NCBI GenBank assembly: GCA_964434385.1 | Contig: CAYSUW010000014.1 | Span: 1 to 38,936 of the forward strand | Source of the DNA: GCA-002700125 sp964434385 | GTDB lineage: Bacteria > Chloroflexota > Dehalococcoidia > Lucifugimonadales > Lucifugimonadaceae | Reading direction: 5' to 3' | Length of the DNA stretch: 38,936 nucleotides | Part shown: in pieces, positions 8,783-18,010 of the stretch | Layout: each line of letters starts with the position of its first letter | How positions within the stretch are numbered: the stretch's first letter is position 1 | Program-made: the position numbers and the translations under genes | The notes under the pieces: generated by a model | Database searches by the model: none | Seen by the model: the letters and a program-made list of their open reading frames with translations, nothing else | What the model was told of the DNA's origin: nothing

Positions 8783-9875
8783 TTAATCCTCTTGATAATT
8801 TCCCTTTTTCCAAATCATCAAATCCCTTGTTAATATCATCGATTGACATTCTTTTTGAAATCATCTCATCTAATAACAACTTCCCATCCATATATAAATT
8901 TGCCAATTTAGGAAAATCTCTTCTAGGACGACTGCTTCCATAAGAAGTTCTTATGATTTCTCTATCTCCCATCAAAGTGTAAAAAGGTAAATTAACTTCA
9001 ACACCATAAGGTGTCTTACCTAGAAATACTACTCGTCCTCCAGGCCTTGAAGATTCTAGAGTTTGTCTTATACTCTCATTTTGCCCTGCAGATTCAATAG
9101 CACAATCAACTCCTCTTCCTTGTGTAAGATCTCTAGCTATTTTCACAGGATCATTATCTTTAGAGTTAACAACATGAGTAGCTCCGACACTTTTAGCCCA
9201 ATCAAGTTTTTTAGAGTTTATATCAACACCGATAATAATAGATGCTCCAGCAATTCTTGCTCCTTGAATAGCACTTAAACCAACTGCTCCACATCCTATA
9301 ACAATTACACTATTTTCTGGTCTTACGTATCCAGCATAAACAGCTCCACCATAACCAGTCATAACTGCACAACCTAAAAGCGCTGCTCTATCTAATGGAA
9401 AATCTTTCCTCACAGGAACTGCTCCTGCCTCAGGAATAATAGTATATTCAGCATGTGAAGAAACTAAACTGTAGTGAAAAACTGGTTCTCCTTCAACAGA
9501 TTTCATTCTTGATGAGCCTTCAAACATTACTCCTTTAGATCTAGTTTTACTTTGAATTTCGCATAATATCGGTTGGCCACTATCACAATAAAAACAAATT
9601 CCACAATTAGGATTCCAAGAGCAAACTACATGATCACCTACTTTTACTCTATCTACTCCAGGACCTATTTCTTCAACTATACCTGCACCTTCATGACCCA
9701 AAATTGCAGGTAAAACTTGAGGTTGAAATCCATGCATAGTTTCCCAATCTGTATGACATAGACCACTAGCAACAATCTTTACTAATACTTCTCCCTGTTT
9801 AGGACTTTCTAAAAAAACATTTTCAACAGATAATTTCCCTTTAGTTTCTCTAAGTACTGCTGCTTTCATATCCAT
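8772..9875 (-). CDS. Zinc-dependent alcohol dehydrogenase (MDR family, class III-like)
   Basis: 367 aa, cytoplasmic NAD-linked alcohol/aldehyde oxidoreductase. Catalytic zinc ligands C40, H61 and C169 are present, with H61-E62 in the GHEGAG motif. The structural zinc site is complete (C91, C94, C97, C105). The Rossmann motif GCGAVG is near residue 195. The pattern resembles class III/aryl-alcohol dehydrogenases such as S-(hydroxymethyl)glutathione dehydrogenase, but the substrate is not determined. AGGAGG is ideally spaced before the ATG at 9875. It follows the D-2-hydroxyacid dehydrogenase by 18 bases and overlaps the next gene, indicating an operon. Confidence 0.9.
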   Translation of the reverse strand: MDMKAAVLRETKGKLSVENVFLESPKQGEVLVKIVASGLCHTDWETMHGFQPQVLPAILGHEGAGIVEEIGPGVDRVKVGDHVVCSWNPNCGICFYCDSGQPILCEIQSKTRSKGVMFEGSSRMKSVEGEPVFHYSLVSSHAEYTIIPEAGAVPVRKDFPLDRAALLGCAVMTGYGGAVYAGYVRPENSVIVIGCGAVGLSAIQGARIAGASIIIGVDINSKKLDWAKSVGATHVVNSKDNDPVKIARDLTQGRGVDCAIESAGQNESIRQTLESSRPGGRVVFLGKTPYGVEVNLPFYTLMGDREIIRTSYGSSRPRRDFPKLANLYMDGKLLLDEMISKRMSIDDINKGFDDLEKGKLSRGLIVF

Positions 9876-9893
9876 AAATTCCTCCTAAAAAAT

Positions 9894-10892
9894 TTAAAAC
9901 CAAAGTTTTTTATCTACTACATTTCTTAGATCTTTTCCTTCGTTTAAAGATCGACAATTATCTAAGACAATTTGATATCTTCTTTCATCCAAATAAGGAA
10001 CATCCCATGTAGCAACATGTGGAGTTAAAATTACATCTTCTCTTAACCATAAAGGATGATCGTCAGGTAAAGGCTCTATTTCATAAACATCTAATCCTGC
10101 TCCGCTAATTTCACCATTTTCCAAAGCAGTTACTAAATCATCTAATTTAGTAGTCATTCCTCTTCCAATGTTAATAAAGTATGCTGACTTCTTCATTAAT
10201 TTGAATTTTTCAATGTTAAATAAACCTTCAGTAACAGGATTATGAGGAATAGTTGAAATAATGAAGTCAGCCTCAGGAATAAGTTGATCAAGATAGTCAG
10301 GTTTAAAAATTTTTTCAACACCTTCTGGAACATCCTCTCTCCGAGCATCAACACCTAACACTCTCATACCAAAATCAGCACAATATTTTCCGGTCTCTGC
10401 TCCTATTCCTCCTACTCCTACAATCAATGCTGTGCATTCAGGTAAATGCCTTGTAGAATTTTTTAAAGAATGACCAATCCATTTGCCTTCAAATTGCTTT
10501 CTCATATAAATATGTAGACTCTTTGAAAAAGCTAAAAGCATACTCATAATATGAAAAGAAATATGATCATTATATATTTCTCTCATATTGGTTACTTGTG
10601 CAGGATGATCAACTAATTCTGGAAAATAATAGCCCGTAGGAGGAGCTGCTGCAGGACATTGAATCCATTTCAAGTTTTTACACACACTAAGAAGATCAGG
10701 TGTAAAGGTTCCAAAGGCTGCATCAGCATCCTGCAATTCATTTTTTGCATCAATTAATGATTCTGGAGTCTTAATATCCAAATAATTTTCTGAGTCTTGT
10801 AGACGAGAAGCCCATTCTAAAATCAATTCTCCATGAGGAAGTGTCTTTTCCCTATCTTCATTTGGAATGAATACTAACTTTAATTTTTTCAT
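9894..10892 (-). CDS. D-2-hydroxyacid dehydrogenase
   Basis: NAD(P)-dependent oxidoreductase interconverting a 2-oxoacid and its D-2-hydroxyacid. 332 aa from the ATG at 10892; a GTG at 10898 is in frame but too close to the AAGAGGG Shine-Dalgarno. The nucleotide-binding motif is VGVGGIGAETGKYC near residue 163. Catalytic Arg is in INIGRG, Glu in YEIEPLP and His in LTPHVATW. The substrate (glyoxylate/hydroxypyruvate type or other) is not determined. First gene of the minus-strand run towards the alcohol dehydrogenase and RraA-like genes. Confidence 0.9.
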   Translation of the reverse strand: MKKLKLVFIPNEDREKTLPHGELILEWASRLQDSENYLDIKTPESLIDAKNELQDADAAFGTFTPDLLSVCKNLKWIQCPAAAPPTGYYFPELVDHPAQVTNMREIYNDHISFHIMSMLLAFSKSLHIYMRKQFEGKWIGHSLKNSTRHLPECTALIVGVGGIGAETGKYCADFGMRVLGVDARREDVPEGVEKIFKPDYLDQLIPEADFIISTIPHNPVTEGLFNIEKFKLMKKSAYFINIGRGMTTKLDDLVTALENGEISGAGLDVYEIEPLPDDHPLWLREDVILTPHVATWDVPYLDERRYQIVLDNCRSLNEGKDLRNVVDKKLWF

Positions 10893-10927
10893 TTTCACCC
10901 TCTTCTTATTTTATTTTTCATTGTGCA

Positions 10928-10956
10928 ATTATCATTGATTTTTTATTAACGTTCAA
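10928..10956 (-). promoter_or_regulatory. Predicted promoter of the hydroxyacid dehydrogenase operon
   Basis: On the minus strand TTGAAC (10956-10951) and GATAAT (10933-10928) are separated by 17 bases, about 35 bases before the ATG at 10892. Good spacing and position; not proven. Confidence 0.45.
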
Positions 10957-11044
10957 GGATAAAAAATACAAAATAACTTATTCTCATTTCTATCTCTGAT
11001 GTATAATATAAATTCTCGAAATAAATTTAATTTCCTATTTTCAA

Positions 11045-12979
11045 ATGTTAAAAAAAATTAAAACTAAAAAATATGGTTCATGGGAATCTCCTGTAAAAGC
11101 ATCTCTTATTGCTGAAGGCACTCCGAGAAACCCACTCTCTGAAATCTTAATAGATAAAAATATAATATATTGGATCGAATCAAGGCCCAAAGAAAATGGT
11201 AGAAATGTAATTGTAATGAAAGAAAACGATGATTCTCCTAAAGATATTCTTCCTAAAGAATTCAATGCTAGAAATAGTGTTCATGAGTATGGAGGCGGTG
11301 TTTATAGCGTAAAAAACGGAATCATATATTTTACTAACTGGGATGATCAAAGAATTTATAAAATTCAAGATAACAAGATAAAACCTATCACCCCAGAGTC
11401 AAAACCCAATAAATCTATTCGCTTTGCTGATCTAAATATTTCTCCTGATGGAAAAAGTTTGATCTGTATTATGGAAACGCATCACGAAAATTTAGTAGAA
11501 AATGAAATTGTTATCATTCCAACAGATGGTACTTCAGCACCAAAATCTCTATTAAAAGGATGCGATTTTTATTCTTCTCCCAGATTAAATGAAAATGGCA
11601 CAAAAATTGCATGGATATGCTGGCAACACCCCAATATGCCATTTGATTCTACTGAATTATATATTGCTGACTTTTCATCAAATGGTATAAAAAACCATAA
11701 AAAAATAGGAGGAGGTAATGATGAAAGCGTAATGCAACCTAAATGGAATGGAAATCAACTTTTTTTTATCAGTGATAAAACAGGATGGTGGAAAATAAAT
11801 AAATATGAAAATAACCGTTCCGAAGTAATTATTAATGATAATGCTGACATCGCAGAAGCGCCTTGGGTTTTTGGGTTATCAAATTATTCAATTTCAAAAA
11901 AAATACTTATTACCAGTTTAATTAATGAATCTAAAAGAGAGATTGTACTCTTAAACTTAGAAGATAATTCAGAAATAAGAAAAACTGTTCCATATTCTGG
12001 AATAAAATATATTACCTCCAACGAAAAATTTACCTGCTTTATTTCTGGAACTACAACTTCTCCAGAAACAGTTACTAAAACTTTATCTAATTTTGATAAC
12101 TTTGAAATAATTAAAAAATTAGCAGGTTTTTCTATACCTAAAAGTCTTATCTCAACACCTCAGAACATTACATTTCCTACAACTAACAATAGTGTTTCCT
12201 ATGCATGGTTTTATCCTGCTCATAACCCAGAATTCAAAGGACCTGAAAACGATTTGCCTCCATTAATAGTTATCTCACATGGCGGACCAACTTCAGGTTC
12301 TTCTTCAACATTATCTTTAGCAATCCAATACTGGACTTCGAGGGGAATTTCTGTAGTAGATGTGAACTATAGAGGATCTAGTGGGTTTGGGAAAAAATAT
12401 AGAGACTCATTGAAAGGAAATTGGGGAATTTACGATACAGAAGATTGTATTGCTGCAGCAAAATATTTAGTAGAAAAAAAGCTTGTAGATGAGAAAAAAA
12501 TAGCTATTAGAGGAGGAAGTGCAGGAGGTTATACTACCTTATGTGCTCTCTCATTTCATAATTATTTTTCTGCGGGAGCAAGTTATTACGGAGTCGCAGA
12601 TGCTGGAGCATTAGCAAAAGATACTCATAAATTTGAATCTAGGTATCTAGATAGTTTAATAGCTCCATATCCTCAAGAAAAAAGATTATATGAAGAAAGA
12701 TCTCCTATTAATTACGTAGATAATATTAAATGTCCAGTAATAATTTTTCAGGGCGAAGAAGATATGATAGTACCAAAATCTCAAGCTGAAGAAATGGTAA
12801 AAGCTTTAGATAAGAAAAAAATCCCCTATACATATCAATTATACAAGGGAGAACAACACGGATTCAGAAAAACTGAAAATATAATTCGATCATTAGAATC
12901 CGAACTACTTTTTTATGGATCAATTTTCGGATTCCATCCTGCAGATAAAATTCCTCCAATAAATATTTATCGTTTTTAA
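11045..12979 (+). CDS. S9-family prolyl oligopeptidase-like peptidase
   Basis: 644 aa. Residues about 40-370 form a beta-propeller-like region with WD/TolB-type repeats. The C-terminal alpha/beta-hydrolase domain begins near residue 390 with the oxyanion segment SHGGPTSGS. The catalytic triad is complete: S492 in GGSAGGY, D573 in EEDMIVP and H605 in GEQHGF. The family cleaves short peptides, often after Pro, or acyl-peptides. No signal peptide is seen, so it is probably cytoplasmic. A TATAAT lies about 50 bases upstream of the ATG; no Shine-Dalgarno is evident. It is divergent from the hydroxyacid dehydrogenase operon. Confidence 0.92.
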   Translation: MLKKIKTKKYGSWESPVKASLIAEGTPRNPLSEILIDKNIIYWIESRPKENGRNVIVMKENDDSPKDILPKEFNARNSVHEYGGGVYSVKNGIIYFTNWDDQRIYKIQDNKIKPITPESKPNKSIRFADLNISPDGKSLICIMETHHENLVENEIVIIPTDGTSAPKSLLKGCDFYSSPRLNENGTKIAWICWQHPNMPFDSTELYIADFSSNGIKNHKKIGGGNDESVMQPKWNGNQLFFISDKTGWWKINKYENNRSEVIINDNADIAEAPWVFGLSNYSISKKILITSLINESKREIVLLNLEDNSEIRKTVPYSGIKYITSNEKFTCFISGTTTSPETVTKTLSNFDNFEIIKKLAGFSIPKSLISTPQNITFPTTNNSVSYAWFYPAHNPEFKGPENDLPPLIVISHGGPTSGSSSTLSLAIQYWTSRGISVVDVNYRGSSGFGKKYRDSLKGNWGIYDTEDCIAAAKYLVEKKLVDEKKIAIRGGSAGGYTTLCALSFHNYFSAGASYYGVADAGALAKDTHKFESRYLDSLIAPYPQEKRLYEERSPINYVDNIKCPVIIFQGEEDMIVPKSQAEEMVKALDKKKIPYTYQLYKGEQHGFRKTENIIRSLESELLFYGSIFGFHPADKIPPINIYRF

Positions 12980-13100
12980 CTACATTCGTAATATTTTTTA
13001 ACAAATATGTTACATTTATACATTCAATAACTATTTCGTTTCTGTATTATGAATATTGAATTAATAAACCAATAACATTAACGATATTCGTAGGAGAAAA

Positions 13101-13247
13101 ATGAACTTACTAAAAATGTCAAAATCAAAAAAAAGAATTAATTATGAAGATTTACCTTCAGTAGTTTTAGATGAAAATCCAATAAAAACTAAGAATCAAA
13201 AGAAACCTGATAATCTAAGTTTTATATATCTGATGCAGATAAAATAA
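13101..13247 (+). CDS. Small basic protein of unknown function (48 aa)
   Basis: ATG at 13101 preceded by TAGGAG with a 5-base spacer, one of the best ribosome-binding sites in the window; TAA at 13245-13247. The 48-residue product is strongly basic at the start (KMSKSKKR), with an acidic centre (NYEDLPSVVLDEN) and a basic second half. No hydrophobic segment, no Cys, no recognised domain. A strong hairpin terminator follows immediately, so the ORF forms a self-contained small transcription unit or the tail of the S9 peptidase unit. Confidence 0.6.
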   Translation: MNLLKMSKSKKRINYEDLPSVVLDENPIKTKNQKKPDNLSFIYLMQIK

Positions 13248-13252
13248 ATATT

Positions 13253-13282
13253 AAAAAGAGGCTTCAATGCCTCTTTTTATTT
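13253..13282. terminator. Bidirectional intrinsic terminator
   Basis: A perfect 10-bp stem AAAAAGAGGC (13253-13262) and GCCTCTTTTT (13269-13278) surrounds a 6-base loop. A T-rich tail is present on both strands. It serves the 48-aa ORF on the plus strand and the secreted-protein gene on the minus strand, whose TAA stop at 13277-13279 lies partly inside the stem. Confidence 0.85.
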
Positions 13283-13834
13283 GGCTTCAAGTTTTCTGCT
13301 TTTCAATTCAGATAATAATTCCTCTAACCTATTTTTTGTATCATCTAAATTTTCCTCTCTAAGAGGCTCCAATAAAATTACGATGTTTCCATCTACTTTA
13401 TAAACTGTATATAAAGGTTCTCTCCTTGGGCATTCACCTCTAAATAATGTCTTCTGATCAAAACCTCTACAATCAGTTTTTTCGACTTTAGGACCAAAAA
13501 ATGAACCAGTATCTCCTTTATTTTGAGTAGAAACAGAACTTTCAGTTAAAAATTCTGTCTGTTCTGAACCTGCATTCTTTCCTTCTATGTTAGCTAATTC
13601 AGAGTTTTCATAAAAAATTATCCCCACCTCACTGCCTTTAATATAGCCCCATTTAGCATGCAAAGATTTTGGAAATACAGTTTCAAATTCTCCCTTTTGC
13701 TTCCATCCAATTAAACTGAAATCTTCGAATTCGTAAAAAAACTCTTCATCAGTAGCAATTGACTGACAGTGAATAGAAAAAATCCCCACAAAAGAAATTA
13801 AAAAAAATATTACCTTTCTTTCTTTTAAAAACAT
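13277..13834 (-). CDS. Secreted protein of unknown function, paralogue of two other lipoproteins in the window
   Basis: 185 aa with an N-terminal signal (VIFFLISFVGIFSIHC). The Cys at residue 23 has His before it, a poor lipobox, so it may be secreted or anchored by the uncleaved helix. The mature part starts FYEFEDFSLIGWK and ends with KVDGNIVILL, followed by an acidic helical tail. The same start motif (x-D-F-x3-G-h-K) and late G-N-h-h motif occur in the proteins at 25934 and 32701. Function unknown. It overlaps the nuclease gene by 10 bases, so it is probably translated from the same mRNA. Confidence 0.7.
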   Translation of the reverse strand: MFLKERKVIFFLISFVGIFSIHCQSIATDEEFFYEFEDFSLIGWKQKGEFETVFPKSLHAKWGYIKGSEVGIIFYENSELANIEGKNAGSEQTEFLTESSVSTQNKGDTGSFFGPKVEKTDCRGFDQKTLFRGECPRREPLYTVYKVDGNIVILLEPLREENLDDTKNRLEELLSELKSRKLEAK

Positions 13835-14496
13835 ATCGAATCTTGGATTGAGTAAAGTGATTGTAATTCAAGAAAATGTTCTAAGTGATGACCATCTTTA
13901 GTCCATGCTTTTGCTAAACCTTCTTTAATTAATATCTCTCCTATACTATCACCATCAAGTGTATATACATAAAAAAGCAATCTTCCAAAATTATCTTTAA
14001 GCCTAACACTTTTTTCTACTCTTAAAGATCCTATGAAAGGTTCTTCCATATCTCTAAAAATTAGATTTTTTGTTTTTTCAGTAGATTCATAAAAACATTT
14101 TTCTCCATTTTCAGGAGTATCAATACCATAAAAACGAACAACTCCATCCTCAGTTTCAACAGTATCTCCATCTATCACTCTAAGAACATTGATGATATCG
14201 CAATCATTACATTGTAATTCCACTGACACATTCCTCTCATCTAAAGGAGTAGGTGTCAAATTACATCTAATTACACATGGAAGATTCTCAAATGGATCAC
14301 TTTCTTCTGAAAGAGTGTCTTCTATGAGATTTTCTTGAACTAGAGTTTCAGATTCTTCCTCTGATTCAATGGAAGTACAAGAAGTGAATAAAATTAAGAA
14401 TATTAAAATTAAAAATATATATAATTTAGAAAGTACTCTAAAATTTGATACCAAATAATTATCTGAGCACCATAAAGTATTGTAAAATCTATTCAA
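13825..14496 (-). CDS. Thermonuclease-like (SNase) lipoprotein
   Basis: Predicted secreted, lipid-anchored nuclease of the staphylococcal nuclease fold. 223 aa from TTG at 14496; a TTG at 14454 gives a shorter and more typical signal peptide. The lipobox is LFTSC with Cys at residue 40. The SNase domain spans about 104-220. Expected catalytic and calcium residues are visible: D109 and D111 in IDGDT, R121, D126 and E129 in RFYGIDTPE, and R172 in DNFGRLL. The family cuts DNA and RNA, so a role in extracellular nucleic-acid scavenging is likely. It follows the aldehyde dehydrogenase gene by 20 bases and overlaps the next gene. Confidence 0.85.
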   Translation of the reverse strand: MNRFYNTLWCSDNYLVSNFRVLSKLYIFLILIFLILFTSCTSIESEEESETLVQENLIEDTLSEESDPFENLPCVIRCNLTPTPLDERNVSVELQCNDCDIINVLRVIDGDTVETEDGVVRFYGIDTPENGEKCFYESTEKTKNLIFRDMEEPFIGSLRVEKSVRLKDNFGRLLFYVYTLDGDSIGEILIKEGLAKAWTKDGHHLEHFLELQSLYSIQDSICF

Positions 14497-14516
14497 TTTT
14501 TATTCTCAAGATTATT

Positions 14517-15929
14517 TTATCTATGTATTACAACCATCTTTAACTCAGTCATTTCTTCGATTGCATATTTAGGTCCTTCCTTACCCATTCCACTATCTTT
14601 TAATCCACCATAAGGCATTAAATCTGCACGGAATTGAGTTCCACTATTAATATTCAAATTTCCTGAATCAACTTCCAAGGCAAACTTTAAAGCATTATTT
14701 ATATTCTCAGTAAACACAGCAGCACTAAGACCAAACCTACTATCGTTTGCAAGTTCAATAGCCTGATCAATATCTGAAGCAGGAGTAACTGTAACAGCGG
14801 GACCAAATAATTCTTCTCTACATACTTTCATATCTGGTTTTGCATCTGCTATAACAGCAGGGGTTACTATAGATCTATCTCTGTCACCACCAGTTAAAAG
14901 CCTAGCACCATCTGATACAGCTTCTCCAATCCAATCAGAAACTCTTTCTGCATCAGACTCTCTAACCATAGGGCCTATTTTAACTGGATCTTCAATAGGA
15001 TTTCCTATTTTGAGTGATTCTACTACTGGTACTAGAACATCAAGATAATCTGAGTAGACAGACTGATCTACAATTACTCTTTGAGTAGAAATACAAACTT
15101 GTCCAGCATTAGAAAAACCACTCTGAGTAGTAGCTTCAGCTACCTTTTGAAGATCAGCGTCAGGAAGAACAATCAATGGACTATTTGAACCCAATTCCAT
15201 TGTCACTTTTTTCAATCCTGCAGTTCTACAGATATGTTCTCCAACTTCTTGACTACCTGTAAAAGTCACTTTCCTGATTCCAGGATGAGAAACTATTGCA
15301 TCACCAATAGTTCCACCTGATCCTGTAATACATTGTAATGATTCAGGAGGGAATCCAGCATCAACCATGACTTCAGTTAATTTTAGAGCTGAAAGTGGAG
15401 TATCTGAGGCGGGTTTGATAATTACTGAATTTCCAGCCGCTAATGCTGGGCCAATTTTATGAGCGACCAAATTCAATGGAAAATTAAAAGGTGTTATTGC
15501 AGCCACAATTCCAACTGGAACTCTTAATGTAAAACCAAATTTAGTAGCATTTCCAGGAGCAGCATCTAAAGGGATTACTTCAGCATTAAGTCTTTTAGCT
15601 TCTTCTGCAGATGTCGTAATAGTCTGAATACACCTCTCTACTTCTAACCTTCCTTCTGAAATAACTTTTCCTTCTTCCAAAGTTATTGTTTTTGCAAGAT
15701 CTTCTTTTCTCTCCTCAATCAAACCTACTGCCTTCATCAACAAAGTATATCTATCAAAAGCTGTAAGTTTTTTCATCTCTATGAAACCTCTTTCAGCACT
15801 CTTAACTCCATCTTCAACATCATTAGTACTTCCCTTAGGAACAGTGTCCAGAACAGAACCATCGAAAGGATTAAAAACTTCTTGCACAGAATCTCTGGAA
15901 ACCCATTGGCCTCCCAAATACATTTTCAT
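14517..15929 (-). CDS. NAD(P)-dependent aldehyde dehydrogenase
   Basis: Oxidises an aldehyde to the acid through a thiohemiacetal intermediate. 470 aa, normal for the superfamily. The oxyanion Asn is in TPFNFP (149), the cofactor lysine in IIKPASDTP (172), the general base E245 in MELGSNSP and the nucleophile C279 in NAGQVCIS. It resembles the lactaldehyde/glycolaldehyde/phosphonoacetaldehyde branch, where the substrate cannot be fixed from motifs. GAGGAG precedes the ATG. It lies 81 bases after the MFS exporter gene on the same strand and 20 bases before the nuclease gene. Confidence 0.92.
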   Translation of the reverse strand: MKMYLGGQWVSRDSVQEVFNPFDGSVLDTVPKGSTNDVEDGVKSAERGFIEMKKLTAFDRYTLLMKAVGLIEERKEDLAKTITLEEGKVISEGRLEVERCIQTITTSAEEAKRLNAEVIPLDAAPGNATKFGFTLRVPVGIVAAITPFNFPLNLVAHKIGPALAAGNSVIIKPASDTPLSALKLTEVMVDAGFPPESLQCITGSGGTIGDAIVSHPGIRKVTFTGSQEVGEHICRTAGLKKVTMELGSNSPLIVLPDADLQKVAEATTQSGFSNAGQVCISTQRVIVDQSVYSDYLDVLVPVVESLKIGNPIEDPVKIGPMVRESDAERVSDWIGEAVSDGARLLTGGDRDRSIVTPAVIADAKPDMKVCREELFGPAVTVTPASDIDQAIELANDSRFGLSAAVFTENINNALKFALEVDSGNLNINSGTQFRADLMPYGGLKDSGMGKEGPKYAIEEMTELKMVVIHR

Positions 15930-16010
15930 TATTTTCTCCTCAGAATTCAGATAATTAAAATAATTAATATTTCTATTATAATCATGATAAGAAAACTTTG
16001 AAGTCTTTAA

Positions 16011-17441
16011 TCAAGATTTCCTAATTGTTTCTCTGCTTACTAGACTTAATATTAATGGAATCAATCCAATAATTGAGAATGTAATGAAAGAATAACGGAA
16101 CCCTTTAAGAAAAACAGTCATTTGATCAGAAGAAAACATTCCTCTAGAAAAATCTGGTTCTACACCATTAGCAATCATAGTTGAAGCTACAATTGCTGAT
16201 GATAATGCTAAAGAAGAACCCATTCCAACTGTCCTAATTAAATTCAACATTGCTGATACTGAACTAAATGATGTCTGTTTAACAGAATTCATTGCAGCAG
16301 TATTATTAGGAGTTGCCCATAAACCCATTCCACAACCATTAATTAGCAATATAGGCATGAAAAAGAAAATATTAGTGTTTTGATCAAAATTAGATATCAA
16401 AAATAAACAAACTACATTTATAGCAATTCCTATAACAACGAACTTTTTTATTCCAAACTTATCAGACATTCTTCCACTTAAGCTGGACACTAAAGCCATT
16501 CCTAGAGCACCAGGAAATAAAACTAATCCTATATTCGCTGGTTCATAATTCTTTACCAACTGAAAATAGAATGGCATTAGGAAAAATAAAGATCCACCTA
16601 CTGAAAAAGCCAACAGCCTAGTAAGAATAATATTAGAAAACTGTAAATTTTTAAAAAGTCTCAAATCAAAAATAGGATCTCTAAATCTTAACTCCCAAAT
16701 CACAAAGAAACCAAAAGAAAGAAAAATTAAAAATATCATTAAAGTGTTCACCGTAGAGAAAAAACCTGTCCCTAAGTTTTGATTCAATATCAAGATCAAT
16801 AATGAAAATCCTAAAGCAGAAGCAAAAGATCCAATGAAATCAAATTTTCCTGATTTTACTTTTCTTCCTTTTTCTACTATTTCGGAAGGAATCATCAGAA
16901 TACCTAAAATAATTACTAAAATAGAAGCAAAAACCTGAATCCAAAAAATAGATTGCCAACCTCCATACTGTACTAAAATGCCTCCTAATATAGGTCCTGT
17001 TATAGCAGCAAGACCCACAGTGGTAGCATTCGCACCAAGTCCTTTTCCTCTTTCATTAGGAGGGAAAATCAAAACAATCATAGCCATTCCAGTTGCCATC
17101 CTCATTGCTGAACCTATACCTACAATAATTCTTCCTCCAATCAATGAGGAAAAATCCAAAGACAAAGCGCTCCACAATGAGCCAATTCCCATTATTAAAG
17201 CTCCAATAAGATAAATATTTTTCCTACCCAACCTATCTGAAATATTTCCTACTGGAAGAAGACAAGCTACTATCGTAATAGTACTTATTAAGGGTAACCA
17301 AGCAACCATTGGAAGGCTTAAAAAAAGATCTGAAGCTATTGAAGGCAAAGCAATTCCTATCATACTGCCTTCCATTACAGTACTAAAAAGACCCAATGCA
17401 ATCACAGAAAAAGTGATCCATTTTTTAAAACTATTCTTCAT
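16011..17441 (-). CDS. MFS transporter, DHA2 (14-helix drug exporter) type
   Basis: 476-aa inner-membrane transporter with 13-14 hydrophobic helices, as in EmrB/QacA drug:H+ antiporters. The loop 2-3 motif is GNISDRLGRKNIYLIG near residue 65, the standard MFS motif A. GIGSAMRMATGMAMIVLIFP near residue 108 precedes PNERGKGLG, and GPILGGILVQYGGWQSIFWI near residue 149 is motif C with the WR/WQ-x-IF continuation. Cargo unknown. It sits between the CBS gene and the aldehyde dehydrogenase, all on the minus strand. Confidence 0.9.
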   Translation of the reverse strand: MKNSFKKWITFSVIALGLFSTVMEGSMIGIALPSIASDLFLSLPMVAWLPLISTITIVACLLPVGNISDRLGRKNIYLIGALIMGIGSLWSALSLDFSSLIGGRIIVGIGSAMRMATGMAMIVLIFPPNERGKGLGANATTVGLAAITGPILGGILVQYGGWQSIFWIQVFASILVIILGILMIPSEIVEKGRKVKSGKFDFIGSFASALGFSLLILILNQNLGTGFFSTVNTLMIFLIFLSFGFFVIWELRFRDPIFDLRLFKNLQFSNIILTRLLAFSVGGSLFFLMPFYFQLVKNYEPANIGLVLFPGALGMALVSSLSGRMSDKFGIKKFVVIGIAINVVCLFLISNFDQNTNIFFFMPILLINGCGMGLWATPNNTAAMNSVKQTSFSSVSAMLNLIRTVGMGSSLALSSAIVASTMIANGVEPDFSRGMFSSDQMTVFLKGFRYSFITFSIIGLIPLILSLVSRETIRKS

Positions 17442-17489
17442 ATAATAATTAAAATTAAAAGCAAGAATTAAAGCATTTTTCTAATCTAA

Positions 17490-17945
17490 TTAAATATTAG
17501 AAAAAACTTTTAACAAATCATGCCTTGAAATTACACCAACTATCTCTTGATTCTTTAAAACTGGTAAATGATCAAGTCCGTGATCAAGCATTAATTTTGC
17601 AGCTTCAGAAACTTTTGTTTTTGGAGCAATTTCAGGAATATTTGTTCTCATAACTTCTGAAACAAAAATATCTTTTATAGAATCTGCAATTTCAGCAAGT
17701 CTCTCAGTAGTACCTAAAACATGACCTAAAAGCTCTAAAGTGTCTCCTCGCATAAATGGAATACTCATAGTTTTTGGCATAAAAAGACGCTCTGATACCA
17801 TTCCAACAAGAGATCCTGAAGAAACAACTGGAAGGCATCCTATTTTATTATCTATCATTTTTGATGCAGCTTCACCTACAGTATTCGATTCCTCTATAGT
17901 CAATACAGGAAAACTCATTATATTTTCAACTCTTAAAAAATCCAT
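17490..17945 (-). CDS. CBS-domain pair protein
   Basis: 151 aa made of two CBS domains (about 1-60 and 85-151): FLRVENIMSFPVLTI with GCLPVVSSGSLVGMVSE, then FVSEVMRTNIPEIAP with HGLDHLPVLKNQEIVGVISRHDLL. Such Bateman pairs bind adenine nucleotides and report energy status to a partner. No catalytic domain is fused here and the partner is not evident. An AGGAGAATATG context precedes the start at 17945. It lies 48 bases before the MFS gene. Confidence 0.88.
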   Translation of the reverse strand: MDFLRVENIMSFPVLTIEESNTVGEAASKMIDNKIGCLPVVSSGSLVGMVSERLFMPKTMSIPFMRGDTLELLGHVLGTTERLAEIADSIKDIFVSEVMRTNIPEIAPKTKVSEAAKLMLDHGLDHLPVLKNQEIVGVISRHDLLKVFSNI

Positions 17946-18010
17946 ATTCTCCTGTTTCAGAATACTAGGTTACATAATATTTAACCATATTATATAAAAC
18001 TAAAGATATA

